Position numbers and translations under genes: made by a program. Below, piece by piece: positions 36,460 to 47,200 of a stretch of 64,000 bases of DNA (its first letter is position 1; each line of letters starts with the position of its first letter). Source of the DNA: Ceratodon purpureus (Eukaryota > Streptophyta > Bryopsida > Pseudoditrichales > Ditrichaceae); assembly GCA_014871385.1 (NCBI GenBank), contig CM026428.1:12650041-12714040 (forward strand), written 5' to 3'. Under the pieces are notes generated by a model, which was not told where the DNA came from, made no database searches, and saw only the letters and a list, made by a program, of their open reading frames with translations.

Positions 36460-38750
36460 ACACCCCAGGTTGTAGGAAATTTGCACTCTTGTGCATGACT
36501 TGTTGTATAATGCAAAGAATCTCATGAATAGAATATGCTTACACATGGGTTCAAGAAGGCAATACAAATTTTGAGGAGCCTGAATCTAGCTAAGGTCGAG
36601 GCACCTATAACCGGCTAGTTAAGAGATTTCCACTGAGATTGGAGGCGTATGAGTTGAGGGAGATTTTTCCTTGAAGGGGAAATAGGTTTAAGGAGTAACT
36701 TTAAATGTCATGTTTACTTCAATATTTAATTTACTATGAATTTTGAAAAACATTTTTTTTGTAATACATATTACCAATATGTAGGCTCACCTAAAACCAA
36801 CCACCATGACACCAAAACTTGATCATTGTGCTACTACAAGAATATTCCCATATGATTCCTTTTCTACCAATCATGCTTGATACTTTTTTCTAGATCTCCC
36901 AAGATTTTGAATTTAAAAACTGGTCGGAAATGGAAAAGTCTACTGATCAGTTATGGGTACCTGGTCAGTTATGGGTACCTGGTCGGCTATGGGTGCCTCG
37001 ACCTTACTTGTGACTACTACAATGCCTCAGTTTGCATGTTGACCAAAACATTTCCACCAACATTTATTGTTGCTATCATCACATCATCAGTAGAACACAT
37101 TTCATCTCCATTACATTCTCTCTCAAAACTTCAAATGCTTCCCAAACACGCCAACATTCTTTACAATGCATACAATCCGCTAGTGCAAATGGAAATTCAT
37201 CCAGATTTCTTAATCCTTCTTGCTGCAATTTTGCTGCTCTCTCGTGTCAAGCATGCCTTTCGGAATGTACGTGTTTGCACAGCAGGCTTGACGTCAACAC
37301 TAGTTGCTCTTGAACTGAACATCTTGAGAAAAAGTTGGTTTGATGCGGATTAAATTTCATGTCGCAAACGAAAGTGGTGAAGAGGTGTTGAAGGAGAATC
37401 TTACGAAGCTATGAAAGATATCTGGATGAGCATGTTTGAGTTTGTGTTCATTGATCATGACAAACTGACCTCTTGCTGCTCACTGATCACGGACTCACGG
37501 CCCAAGTATCGGCGATACATACCTGAAGAAGCATCCGTAGCAAATCGAAGATGTGCAGAAAAGGTGTGGATTTGAGTACATTTCATGGTTGCCTGATAGC
37601 CGCATGGTGTCCATCTGCAAGGGATCTGTAGCCTAGCATCAGTAGAAGATATTACAACGAGGGTTTGATCACACTGCTAGGAAACCAGTCGTTCTTGATC
37701 CCTGGAGGGGCGGAAGGTGGACGCTTTTGATCGAAAACATCTGAAATTAGTAGTTCCCGGTGTCCGAGGGAGTTCGAGAGCAGTCACGGATCCGGGGGCC
37801 TATCAGTGCTCTTCATTCTGAAATGAACAGTTCATGTGTCAGTGGCGGGGTCAGCATTCCCGTGTCATTTACATGGAGTAATTGTTTCATCTCATGTTAT
37901 TAGATAAATCCTCGGAGATCCTCGGTAAAGACGGCCTGGGAAGTGGCCGAGGTGACAATCTATTTCAAAGTTACGACGACATATCAATTGGGCATCTGGA
38001 AATGTTTACGCTCGTCTCTCTTACAGTACGAAATTAAAAGGTTAACCACCACAAGAACTGTACAACCGAGGCAATGGTAATTTGAAACACTTAAACAGTT
38101 CTGTTTCATATATTGAAGGACAACTTTATGTACACTTACAACATCAACTGATTCTGCATAGTCCTCAACATTGTCATCTTGATAGCAGTTTCTTCAGGAG
38201 TCTAACACATGGAAATCAAACGTATCCTGTAAATATATGTAGAGAAAAGGATTGTAAAAAGGGGAGACGTAAGAGGAGCCAGAGAAATTCTCGAGAAACT
38301 ACTGGTAAAAGGAAAACGAAGCTTCACGAATGTCCCGAAGGCAATTGAAAATGAGCATGGAATGAAATGTACGTTTCAGATTCTTTGTATCTAATCTCCC
38401 CCTTGTAACCCTACTGTAGCATAAATTTGCTGATATATCAGAAGTATATGTATTCCTTCGACTACGACGTCTGAAAAATGAATGTTTGATGGCGCATTCT
38501 GTGTTTAATTCAGTACAACTATCAGCGAAGCTCCCGTGAAGTGGACCTCGCATTGTCTTCGGAAACCATACGAGTCTCAGGCCTACAGGTTTCACGTCCT
38601 CGCTAATCTGTACACATTCCCGTGCACAAAACGTGAGCATCTTCCTCATTGTTCAATTCTAGGATTTCACATTAAACTGTGCATAAGATTAACGCCCTTC
38701 TACTAATAATGAAGAATGACCATCCAAACGAAGCACAAGAAACTAGAAGT
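36460..38750. other. intergenic DNA with a short tandem repeat
   Basis: An 18-bp unit CTGGTCAGTTATGGGTAC occurs three times at 36943-36996. Plus-strand frames at 36877-37353 overlap in two phases and show no motif. No supported gene. Confidence 0.4.
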
Positions 38751-39416
38751 TCAAAGTGACGAAGAGGAAAAACCTTGAAGTTCTTGTGCTATGCCGTAGA
38801 GAGGGCGGTCGACACCGTAGAGAGGGCGGTCGAATCCTGGCGTCGGTTTCAGGTTGAGGTGGTCGCGAATGTCTGATTCAAATGACCTTAGGTTTGGGAA
38901 GTCCTTCGCCTGTCTGTTGACATCCCAGTCGTCTGCTGCCCCCTCGACGTCGTCCTCTGCGATTGCGTTGCCTCCATTGGAAAGTCCGTCGTCGAAGTCC
39001 CTCCTCCAGTTGGCGATGTCCACATTCCCCCTGTGGCACTGCTTACACGCAAAAGCCGCCCAGTTCACCAAGTATCCTCTTTTCTCAGCAATAATGCCTC
39101 TTGCAAAAGATAGTCCAATTCGCTTGGATCTCGGAAATGGTCGCTGATGAACCTTGCGGTAAAGAGTCTGAATTCGATGAGACATTCTGGGGCTTTCGCT
39201 CCACCCATGACGGGTTATGGTAAAAGCTCCATTGGACTTCCTCCCCCATCGTTTGATGCAATCATTCTTGTCAGCTATTCGGTCCGGCATGTAACCTTCC
39301 CGGCCCCGTCTAATTCCCGGAACCCAGCCTTTGTTGTTGAGTCCATGGACGACGTGAAACCACTGGATGCTGCCCGGCAGTATAGGCTCCGCATTTGCAT
39401 CTTGTCCAGACTCCAT
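38751..39416 (-). CDS. unrecognised protein, ~221 aa (last exon or whole gene)
   Basis: The longest non-transposon frame in this part. From ATG 39416 (MESGQDANAEPILPGSIQWF) to the stop at 38751 it encodes a soluble, basic-to-acidic protein with Trp-rich and Cys-containing stretches (HGWSESPRMSHRIQTLYRK; NWAAFACKQC). An acidic part (DDVEGAADDWDVN) and a tandem heptad (DRPLYGV/DRPLYGI from a 21-bp duplication at 38806-38848) follow. The frame stays open to 39614 without ATG except 39590. A good acceptor (TTTACATTGTTCAG) at about 39452 suggests an upstream exon. I do not recognise the family; no membrane segment or signal is clear. Confidence 0.4.
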   Translation of the reverse strand: MESGQDANAEPILPGSIQWFHVVHGLNNKGWVPGIRRGREGYMPDRIADKNDCIKRWGRKSNGAFTITRHGWSESPRMSHRIQTLYRKVHQRPFPRSKRIGLSFARGIIAEKRGYLVNWAAFACKQCHRGNVDIANWRRDFDDGLSNGGNAIAEDDVEGAADDWDVNRQAKDFPNLRSFESDIRDHLNLKPTPGFDRPLYGVDRPLYGIAQELQGFSSSSL

Positions 39417-40593
39417 AGCGACGGAGCACGTACCACCTTCGCCTGGAGATGCTGAACAATGTAAACACCTCCGTGAGTGGTTCAGGGTTACTCTACGAGC
39501 TAACGGCGACACACTTCCATCACTACACACTCGCAGAGAAAAAGTGGAACCAAGGAAGAACAATCCCGAAGGAGCCCCTAACCCTACCATGCATTGCTCA
39601 AACCGACAATTCACTCATTCGGAAAGCAGTAGGCGACCAAGTACACAATAATATATTTCGACACACCCACATTGAAAGCATAGCTCCCTACATACACATA
39701 CAGGTAACCGCGTACAACATATGGAATCACCGAATTGCACAATCAAGAGCCCTGTTGAAATACAGAGAGAGGAAAGCAGAGACTGGAGGAAGAGACAGAG
39801 GCAGACATGAATCGAAATGAGAGTGAAGGAGGGTTAAACACAAACCAAAATGAAATGCGCAATTCAGTGGAGTTCCCGGGATGCCCAACGTAATGCCCCA
39901 ACCTTCAATGCCTTCTTGCGTTTTATAGTCCCCAGTAAGTTGGAATCCTCGAACCCATCGCCCAGAAATTCAGTTGCGATTCCACCAACGGGGTAGACGT
40001 TTACAGATCGCATACTCATCATTGGAAACGCAGCATGGGTGACGGGAGAGAATGGAAGTCGACTGGGACTGAAGGTCACAGACTTGGAAATGATGAGAAG
40101 AGATATTGAGAACCTCATTTCGATCCACCATTACGGCTGCCATCTTCCCGAATGATGAGATTTGGGGAACATGAAGTTGAGAAGAGACCCCCCACTTCCA
40201 GCCATGGCCTGATGTTGAGTTCACTGCTGGGGCTCCGCTGTGATTGAGACGATGGGCTACATCAAACGCGTCCCATCTGCACCCAAACCTGCTAGCATTT
40301 AATTCCGTCAGTGACGGTTTTATGATGCTAGAATTCTATCACTGCAAGAACTCTGCAGTCATTCAGTGCGGTGCACTTGCAGATCGACGGGAACGGCAAT
40401 AGCAGAGAATGATACAGTGAATGTGATAATTAGCGCCGGATCCAGCTTTCATTGAGGACAGCATTTTGCTTCTTTTATCGACTTCTGATGTTTGTTCCTC
40501 CACAGTAATGGAAAATTCCGTGAACTGAAAAAATCAACCATACAACACCTTACACCATAGCCAAATCTGCTGCACTTCAGTACACATGATATT
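39417..40593. other. region left of the retrotransposon insertion
   Basis: Moderately GC-rich, with several short frames on both strands and no motif. It should be contiguous with 53966 onward before the element inserted. Confidence 0.4.
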
Positions 40594-41528
40594 TGTCGGA
40601 ACACGGAAACGCAACTAACATCCGGATAGCGCTCAAATTGAGCGTAAACTTCCGTACTGTCACTAGGTTCCGAGTATCGTCCAGGGATTCAATAGTGTTT
40701 CACCAAGTAGTTACTTCTAATCGTTCCGAGCCTTGCCACTGCTCGGATAGTGTCTTCGGAACGTAACTCCCGAACTATCTCCTTCTCTATTCTTCTCTCA
40801 TGAGGTGTTTCGTCCACAAACCCCAACGTCTCGGATCAGTTACCGTCTCACAACTGTCCTAGAGTACTCTGGCCAGCAGGTCACACAAACGGTCCTCTCC
40901 GATCCGTGGGACTACAACGACAAACCAATCCGGATCTGGGAGAACCAGGATCCGATTATCCCTAGGCGACCCGTACCACGTTCCGACTCCCCCTCTCACT
41001 GTGCACGGAACCTCTTCAGAAGTTCAGGGAGCCCGACCAAGTAGTTCTTGATCCGCTTCGACCCTAGCGACGGCTATTCCGTATGAGGTTGATTTGGGGA
41101 CGGAACAGTGAGGCTTCACTCCTACGACAATCCGCTAAATCTTTCCGCTCAATCCCATTTCCTTTCCGGTTCGGGTCTCGTCGCAACTCCCATCACCTTC
41201 CTATCCGAGCTACAGCGGAACTCTCATATCCTTCCCGGATCATTCACACTTAGCGGGAAATCACGCACAGTACTTACAAAACACAAATACTTTACTGATA
41301 AGGATTATAGGGGGGAAAACATGCAAAACGAAGACCCGGACCGCCTCGCCTGCCTGGTTTAAGTAAGCAGGGGCTTCCACAAAAGCGGCGGCGCCGGCAG
41401 TTCAATCAAAACCCTAATCCCTAACTATCTACCTAGAATTTTACTTTACGACAAGAACGGATCCTCCGATCCGGAATCTACTCCTATAAATCCGGAAAGT
41501 TACGACAAGTGGCAGTGAGAGGAATCTA

Positions 41529-43724
41529 TCACTTCTTTGTCTTCTTGTGGCTCTCCTGCTCGCGATCCTTCGACCTGGTCACCCGCGGCTCTGATCCGCC
41601 CGCCCCTGCTGCTCGTGCCGCCTTGCGCCTAGCACTCCGTTCCGCCTTTGACTCTCTCTCCTGAGCCTCCAAGGACAACCGGGTAACGATCCGGGGTTTG
41701 GGAGAATTGGGCGATTTCGGGATCATATGTGCGGGAGGAGTTCCGGACGTCGGAGTCTGAGTTTCAGTTCCGGTGGTCCTGACCGGAGAGCTCCCATGTG
41801 TCTCTGAGTTGGACTCGGAAATTGTAATCGGTTCCTTCCTTTTCCGCAACCTCCGGAACTCACCGGCAGTGTTCGGAGGGGAACCCGCTGCTGGCGTTCC
41901 GGTGGGAGTAGGCGTCACCGTTCCGGTCTTGGCTGTGGGTGAAGGGGTCAATCCCCCCTCCTGAGTTACTCGGGTCCGTCCGGGTGGTGAAATAGGTCGT
42001 CCCCATTCCGGTCCCGCTACCTCCCCGCGGTATTTCGCAATGATCACTTCATCTCCGAGTCGTGGAAGAACATCCGGCGGCACGGTCCGAGTCACCTGTT
42101 CCGAAACCGTCCTCTCCTCGATCCGCCTCTCGGTGACTGTCGTTCCGGTCACTTGCACCTGTCCGGTGGGGATCGCGCAGCTCTGCTGGACTGTACTGGT
42201 TCCGGGTGACGCCGCCTGTGCTTGGACTTCCCGGATCGCCTCCGCAATCGTCCGATTTGTCATGGCGGCCTCTTCGACCGTCATCTGTTCTGCTGCTTGG
42301 AGGTTACTCCCTATCGGGGTTCGGAACCCAACCCCGCGAGATTCTCCTACCACGGCACGAGAGGGCGATCCGGGGAGCGGAAGACCCCGGCCAGCGCCTA
42401 CGAGACTGGGACTTCCGGTGCTCGGATTGAGCAGCTGCCGGACCTTCTTCAGGATCATGTTCATCGAGTGCTCGCATTTGGAGAGGATCTTGATGATCTT
42501 CTGCTTGTCCTCGAAATCAGCCGGCTGCACTACGTTCTCATCGAACAGCCGGGCCTTGTTGATTACCGCTCCCGAACTTCCCACCAACTTCCGAAGCTCC
42601 CCCAAAGTCTCCTCCTGCTCGGCGTGGAACTTACGGATCTCGTCACTCTTTGCCGCCAGCTCCTTCGTCAACTCCTGCAACTGAAGCTCCAGCCGCTTCT
42701 TCTCACTCCGGAGAGTTGGGGCATCCTTCAACAACTCCACTTCTCGGATCACCTCTTCCGGTAAGCACCCTCCCAGCGCTGTACAGACCCTCCGGAACAG
42801 GGTTTCGATCCGATCATAAGAAGCTTGAGCCCGATGAGTCTCCTCCCGAATCCCCCGAAACAGGTCCACCGGAAATCCCCGATCGGAACTGACCTCTCTC
42901 CGTTCCGGATCTCCCCGGGCCGTAGACGGTTCCGCATGTCGTGACGCTGGCTGCTCCGATCTCGATCTGGACTGAGCCCTAGCAGCGCCAGGGTTCGGAA
43001 CCTCCCTCGTATCGTCCTCATCTTCCGAGTCCGTTGTATCAGAGGGCTCACCTCGTGGATCGGGTTCCATTCCGGGCGGAATCTCCGAGAAGTTGAGGCA
43101 GTTCTTCGCGTGCGTATACGTCTCGTCCTCCTTATCGGTCAGCAAGTCATACGTATGGTAAAGGTGAAAGAGGTAAGGGGAGAGCGGGGTCGGCTTCTTT
43201 CCGATCGTCGGAACCATCTTCTGCACCACTTCCGCCATGAGTGCAGCCCAATTCACCGGGCGTTCTCCTGTATACGCTCCGAGGATGGTATTCCCGACCG
43301 TAATGGTAACTTGTGCCGGTTTCTGCGGATACAGGATCGGAACGAGGAAAGCTAAGACCTGCCTCTGCCTCCTATCCTTGCAGGCGTCTATCTCGTATCC
43401 ATTGTTCCTATGGATCTTCCCGTGGAACCTATCCTGCACGTACTGGTCCGTCCGGGTCGCCCAAAGGAGTCCCTTCTGCTCGAAACCGTAAGCTTCCGCC
43501 CACTGTTCCGCATTCCACAGCGTGGGCTTGCCTCGGACCGTATTATCCCACCGGTTGTCCGGACCCTCCAGGACCTCCCTCACCATCACCTCACTCTTCA
43601 GTAACCACGGCCGTGCCAACAATCCCTCACACCTCATCCGAGTGAGGTCGGTGATCAGTTCCTCCATATCCGATTCCTTCACTGGAGTTCCGGGGCTAAG
43701 GACGCAACACTGTACGCGCGCCAT
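41529..43724 (-). CDS. LTR-encoded ORF, 731 aa (3' LTR copy)
   Basis: ATG 43724 to a TGA stop at 41529, lying wholly inside the LTR. Residues ~1-230 form a compact region containing GAYTGERPVNWAALMAEVV and PLSPYLFHLYHTYDLL. ~230-290 is acidic then Arg/Ser-rich. ~310-430 is a predicted coiled coil (KKRLELQLQELTKELAAK). The remainder is Ser/Thr/Pro-rich, ending in a basic tail (ERSARRKAARAAG; KKTKK) that could be a nuclear signal. It differs from the 5' LTR copy by two residues (A/T and N/D). Neither gag, pol nor envelope. The N-terminal motif resembles the region found in the second gypsy element at 58266-60476 and, loosely, the 'putative plant transposon protein' domain. Function unknown. Confidence 0.88.
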   Translation of the reverse strand: MARVQCCVLSPGTPVKESDMEELITDLTRMRCEGLLARPWLLKSEVMVREVLEGPDNRWDNTVRGKPTLWNAEQWAEAYGFEQKGLLWATRTDQYVQDRFHGKIHRNNGYEIDACKDRRQRQVLAFLVPILYPQKPAQVTITVGNTILGAYTGERPVNWAALMAEVVQKMVPTIGKKPTPLSPYLFHLYHTYDLLTDKEDETYTHAKNCLNFSEIPPGMEPDPRGEPSDTTDSEDEDDTREVPNPGAARAQSRSRSEQPASRHAEPSTARGDPERREVSSDRGFPVDLFRGIREETHRAQASYDRIETLFRRVCTALGGCLPEEVIREVELLKDAPTLRSEKKRLELQLQELTKELAAKSDEIRKFHAEQEETLGELRKLVGSSGAVINKARLFDENVVQPADFEDKQKIIKILSKCEHSMNMILKKVRQLLNPSTGSPSLVGAGRGLPLPGSPSRAVVGESRGVGFRTPIGSNLQAAEQMTVEEAAMTNRTIAEAIREVQAQAASPGTSTVQQSCAIPTGQVQVTGTTVTERRIEERTVSEQVTRTVPPDVLPRLGDEVIIAKYRGEVAGPEWGRPISPPGRTRVTQEGGLTPSPTAKTGTVTPTPTGTPAAGSPPNTAGEFRRLRKRKEPITISESNSETHGSSPVRTTGTETQTPTSGTPPAHMIPKSPNSPKPRIVTRLSLEAQERESKAERSARRKAARAAGAGGSEPRVTRSKDREQESHKKTKK

Positions 43725-43875
43725 CTCTACTCCTCACTTCTCTCCCTCTACGATCCGACAGCAAGAAACCCGGCAATCCAACTGCCGGTGAATCGGAAAA
43801 GACAAGGACACCTCACCGCTCTTTCACTCTCTACTCCCAGTTCGCAAAAAGGAACTCCAAACCCTAACACCCTCG

Positions 43876-43883
43876 CTTATATA
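43876..43883 (-). promoter_or_regulatory. TATA box of the LTR (3' LTR copy)
   Basis: TATATAAG on the minus strand, 152 bp before the LTR-ORF start codon. The same site in the 5' LTR (53588-53595) would drive the genomic RNA, making the LTR ORF the first gene on it. Confidence 0.6.
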
Positions 43884-44248
43884 CCCCAGGCATAATAAAC
43901 GCTGTGGCGGCCCGTAATTGCAGCCGCCAACGTACCGGGGTAAACGCCTATCCGAGTCATGATGACTTCCGCGTCGCTTCGGATCCTTGACGCGGTTACA
44001 GTAACGGTCAGTACTCGGATCGTCCACCCGTTCCGTATCTTATCTTCCGAGTTTCCGGAATCCAGGTTCCGGGAACACTTCCTACGTTAACTGTTTTAAC
44101 GTTTCTGGAGTATCCGATTTGCGTTAACTGCTAATGCTGCTAGTGTCTGGCCAGTTTTTACCTAATTAACCAAAAAAATGAAAAATAAATGGAATACTTA
44201 CGCCGGCTGGGGCTCTTCCGGTTTATTCTGAGTTTCTCGGATCCCACA

Positions 44249-44263
44249 TTACCCCATTTTCAA
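44249..44263 (-). promoter_or_regulatory. polypurine tract overlapping the pol stop
   Basis: Minus-strand TTGAAAATGGGGTAA lies directly before the 3' LTR. Purine-rich AAAATGGGG fits the plus-strand primer. The final TAA is also the pol stop codon, so pol ends exactly at the LTR border. Confidence 0.65.
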
Positions 44264-47200
44264 ATGTGAGAGTCCCCGCGAACACTTTTCTTCTTCCTCC
44301 CCTTCCGGGCTTTCGCTTCCTTCGGTGTCTGTGAACTCCTCAGGGTTGTAATTCTTCACTCGGGATCCGTTCACCCGGGTTTCGAAGCTATTTCCCTGGA
44401 GGTCCGCCAGTTGTAATGATCCGTTCTCAAAGATCCGCGTAACCCGGTAAGGTCCCATCCATCTCGTATGTAACTTTCCCGAAAACTTTTGGTGCCGGTT
44501 ATCGTATAAGAGCACCAAGCCTCCTTCTATCACCTTATTGTCCTTAGGAATTCTTTTGTCGTAGGTCTCCTTACGTTTTGCCTGGACATCTACGGCCTGC
44601 TGTAGAGCGCCTCTCCTGACTTCTTCCAGATCCTGTAGTGCCACGATCCGGTACCCCGGATCCTCGACTCTCGTCCCGTGACGGGCAGCCATAACCCGTA
44701 AGGTTTCTACCTCCAACTCCACTCCGTGAACTGCGGATTGTCCAAAAACTAGGAAGAAAGGACTCTTACCCATGGTTTTCTTCTCGCTGGTATTGTAGGC
44801 GTGTACAGCTGAAGGGAGCTTCCGATCCCAATCCGTCTTATGAGCCGAGACCATCTTGTTCTGAATCTTTCCGACGATGCCATTAGCTCGTTCCGTCAGT
44901 CCATTCGCTTTCGGATTATAAGGGGTCGTCTTCCTGTGCTTGATGAGATACCTTTCCGTGATATTGATGATGACATCGTTTAGGAAATGTTTTCCTCGGT
45001 CACTCACCAGTTCTAACGGATGTCCAAATCTCATCATTATTTCTTCAAAGAGAAATGTGGCTGCGGCTGCGGCGTCATTCTTCACCGTTGCTCTTGCCTC
45101 TACCCATCTGGTCGCATAATCCGTAGCCAGGATAATGTATCTCCTCTTCCGGGCTGTGACCGGATTGATCGGTCCGATAAAGTCTATCCCCCATTTTTCA
45201 AACGGAGCCAAGGGGATAATAGGAGTGAGGGGCCAGTGGTTTCGGAACGAGGGTGCCCCGGTTCTTTGACACTGGTCGCACTGCCCTACGAATTCCTTTA
45301 CGTCTCGGGAGAGGTAAGGCCACCAATATCCGGCTGATCGGATTCGCTTGATGGTTGTCTCCGAGGCGAAATGGCCGCCCGAGGGTCCGGCGTGTAAGGC
45401 CCTCATGACCTGCCTTCGTTCGGACTCCTCGAGGCACCTCCGTAACACATCATCCGGTCCCATCCGAAAAAGTACTCCGCGGATCAGTGTGAAAGGAGCT
45501 ACTGTATTCTGAAATACCATCTTCTCCTCCCGCGTAAATCCCTCCAGGTACCTCCGTTGGGTTAAATACTGGATAATTTCCGAATAATCGGAGTTCTCCG
45601 TTCCGGAAATGTGAAATACCTCCGCCTCTTCCGGAAACTCATCCGGAAACGTGGCGGTGATGTCCGAGACTGCTTCCGGGCCTCGCATCCTTGACAGGTA
45701 GTCAGCGTTGGCATTGGCCTTACCCGGTTTTACTACTACCTCGTAGTTGAATTCCTGGAGCAGCAAGATCCATCGTGCAATACGCCCTGAGAGATCCGGT
45801 TTATTTACCAAATACTTCAGGGAGTCATGATCCGTATGGAACACGATCTTGTATCCGAGAAGGTAGTGTCGGAACTTCTTGCAGGCGTATACTACCGCCA
45901 AGGCTTCCCGTTCAGTGGTAGTATATTTCCGTTCCGCAAGGCTCATCTGCCTGCTAGCATAATAGATCGGATGCTCCTTCCGATCCTCCCCTTGCTGCCA
46001 CAGAATCGCCCCTAGGCACCACCCGGAAGCGTCGATTGTCACATGGAATTCCTTCGACCAATCCGGTGCTGATAGGATCGGAGCGGTGGTCAGGGCCTTC
46101 TTCAGTTCCTCGAACGCCTGCTGTCTCCGTTCCGTCCACAAAAACTCTTCTTCCTTCTTCAACAGTTCCGTTAATGGGGCTGCCAATTTGGCATACGCAA
46201 TAATAAACCTCCTGTAGTATCCGACGCATCCTAGGAATCCTCGGACCTCTCGGACGTTGGTGGGAGACACTAGAATAAGGATAGCTCGTACCTTATCCGA
46301 ATCGACTTCCAACCCGTTCCGACTTACGATGTGTCCGAGAAGAATTCCGGAAATCATCCCCATAAAACATTTTCCGGGGTGTAATTTCAGTCCGGTTTCC
46401 CTGCACCTCTGGAAGGTCCTTCGGAGGTACTCGAGATGTTCCTTCCACTTACTGAACACCGCGAAGTCATCGATGAAGACTTCTAGAAAATGCCTCAAGA
46501 AATCTCGGAAAATATCCACCATCAGCCTTTGGAATGTTCCGGGAGCGTTACACAGTCCGAAGGGCATTCTGTTGAAGGCGAACGTCCCCCATTCCGTGGT
46601 GAAGGTCGTCTTCAGCTGATCTTCTTCCCGGATCGACACCTGGTTGTAACCGGAAAATCCATCAAGAAAGCTGTAGCACTCCTGCCCTGCCACGTGATCG
46701 AGGATAATGTCCGTAAAAGGTAACGGAAAGTAATCCTTCTTTGTGGCCGCATTCAGTTTTCGAAAATCTTGACAAACTCGGATCTTGACTTTCCCATCCG
46801 ATCCAACCTTCTTCGGAACGACGACTATGGGCGATACCCACTCGGAATTATTTACTGGATAAATGAATCCGGCTTTCAGGAGGCTATCGATCTCTTCCTT
46901 CACCATCAGAGAATACTTCGGATTGAGCCTGTACTGGCGTTGTCTGACCGGAACTGATCCGTCAACCAAGTCTATATGATGTTGGCCGAGTTCCGGAGGT
47001 ATTCCCTTGAGGTCGGATGGTGACCAAGCGAATACGTCTAAATATTCTTTTAGTAAATCCACATACTCCTTTCTCTGCTCCTTGCTCATGCTTCGCCCTA
47101 GCAGAAATGTTTTTCCGGGGGCTACTTCCACCTTCTCATAGTCGGATGGTTTCACAACGTTCTTGACTCGTTCCGATTCCTGTTCCTCTCCCTGATCCGT

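Larger units (their letters stand above)
40594..44248 (-). repeat. 3' LTR of the gypsy element
   Basis: Direct repeat of 50306-53960 at a fixed offset of 9712 bp. It contains a full copy of the LTR ORF (41529-43724), the TATA box and two AAACCCTAA telobox-like motifs (41409, 43859). Confidence 0.97.

Noticed and set aside
36877..37353. 158-codon plus-strand frame
   Set aside because: Begins in an 18-bp tandem repeat, overlaps another equally open frame, and has no recognisable domain.
41773..43791. Plus-strand open frames of 60-214 codons across the 3' LTR (and the same set at 51485-53503)
   Set aside because: They are antisense shadows of the 731-aa LTR ORF; the sequence is GC-rich and duplicated, with no motif of their own.
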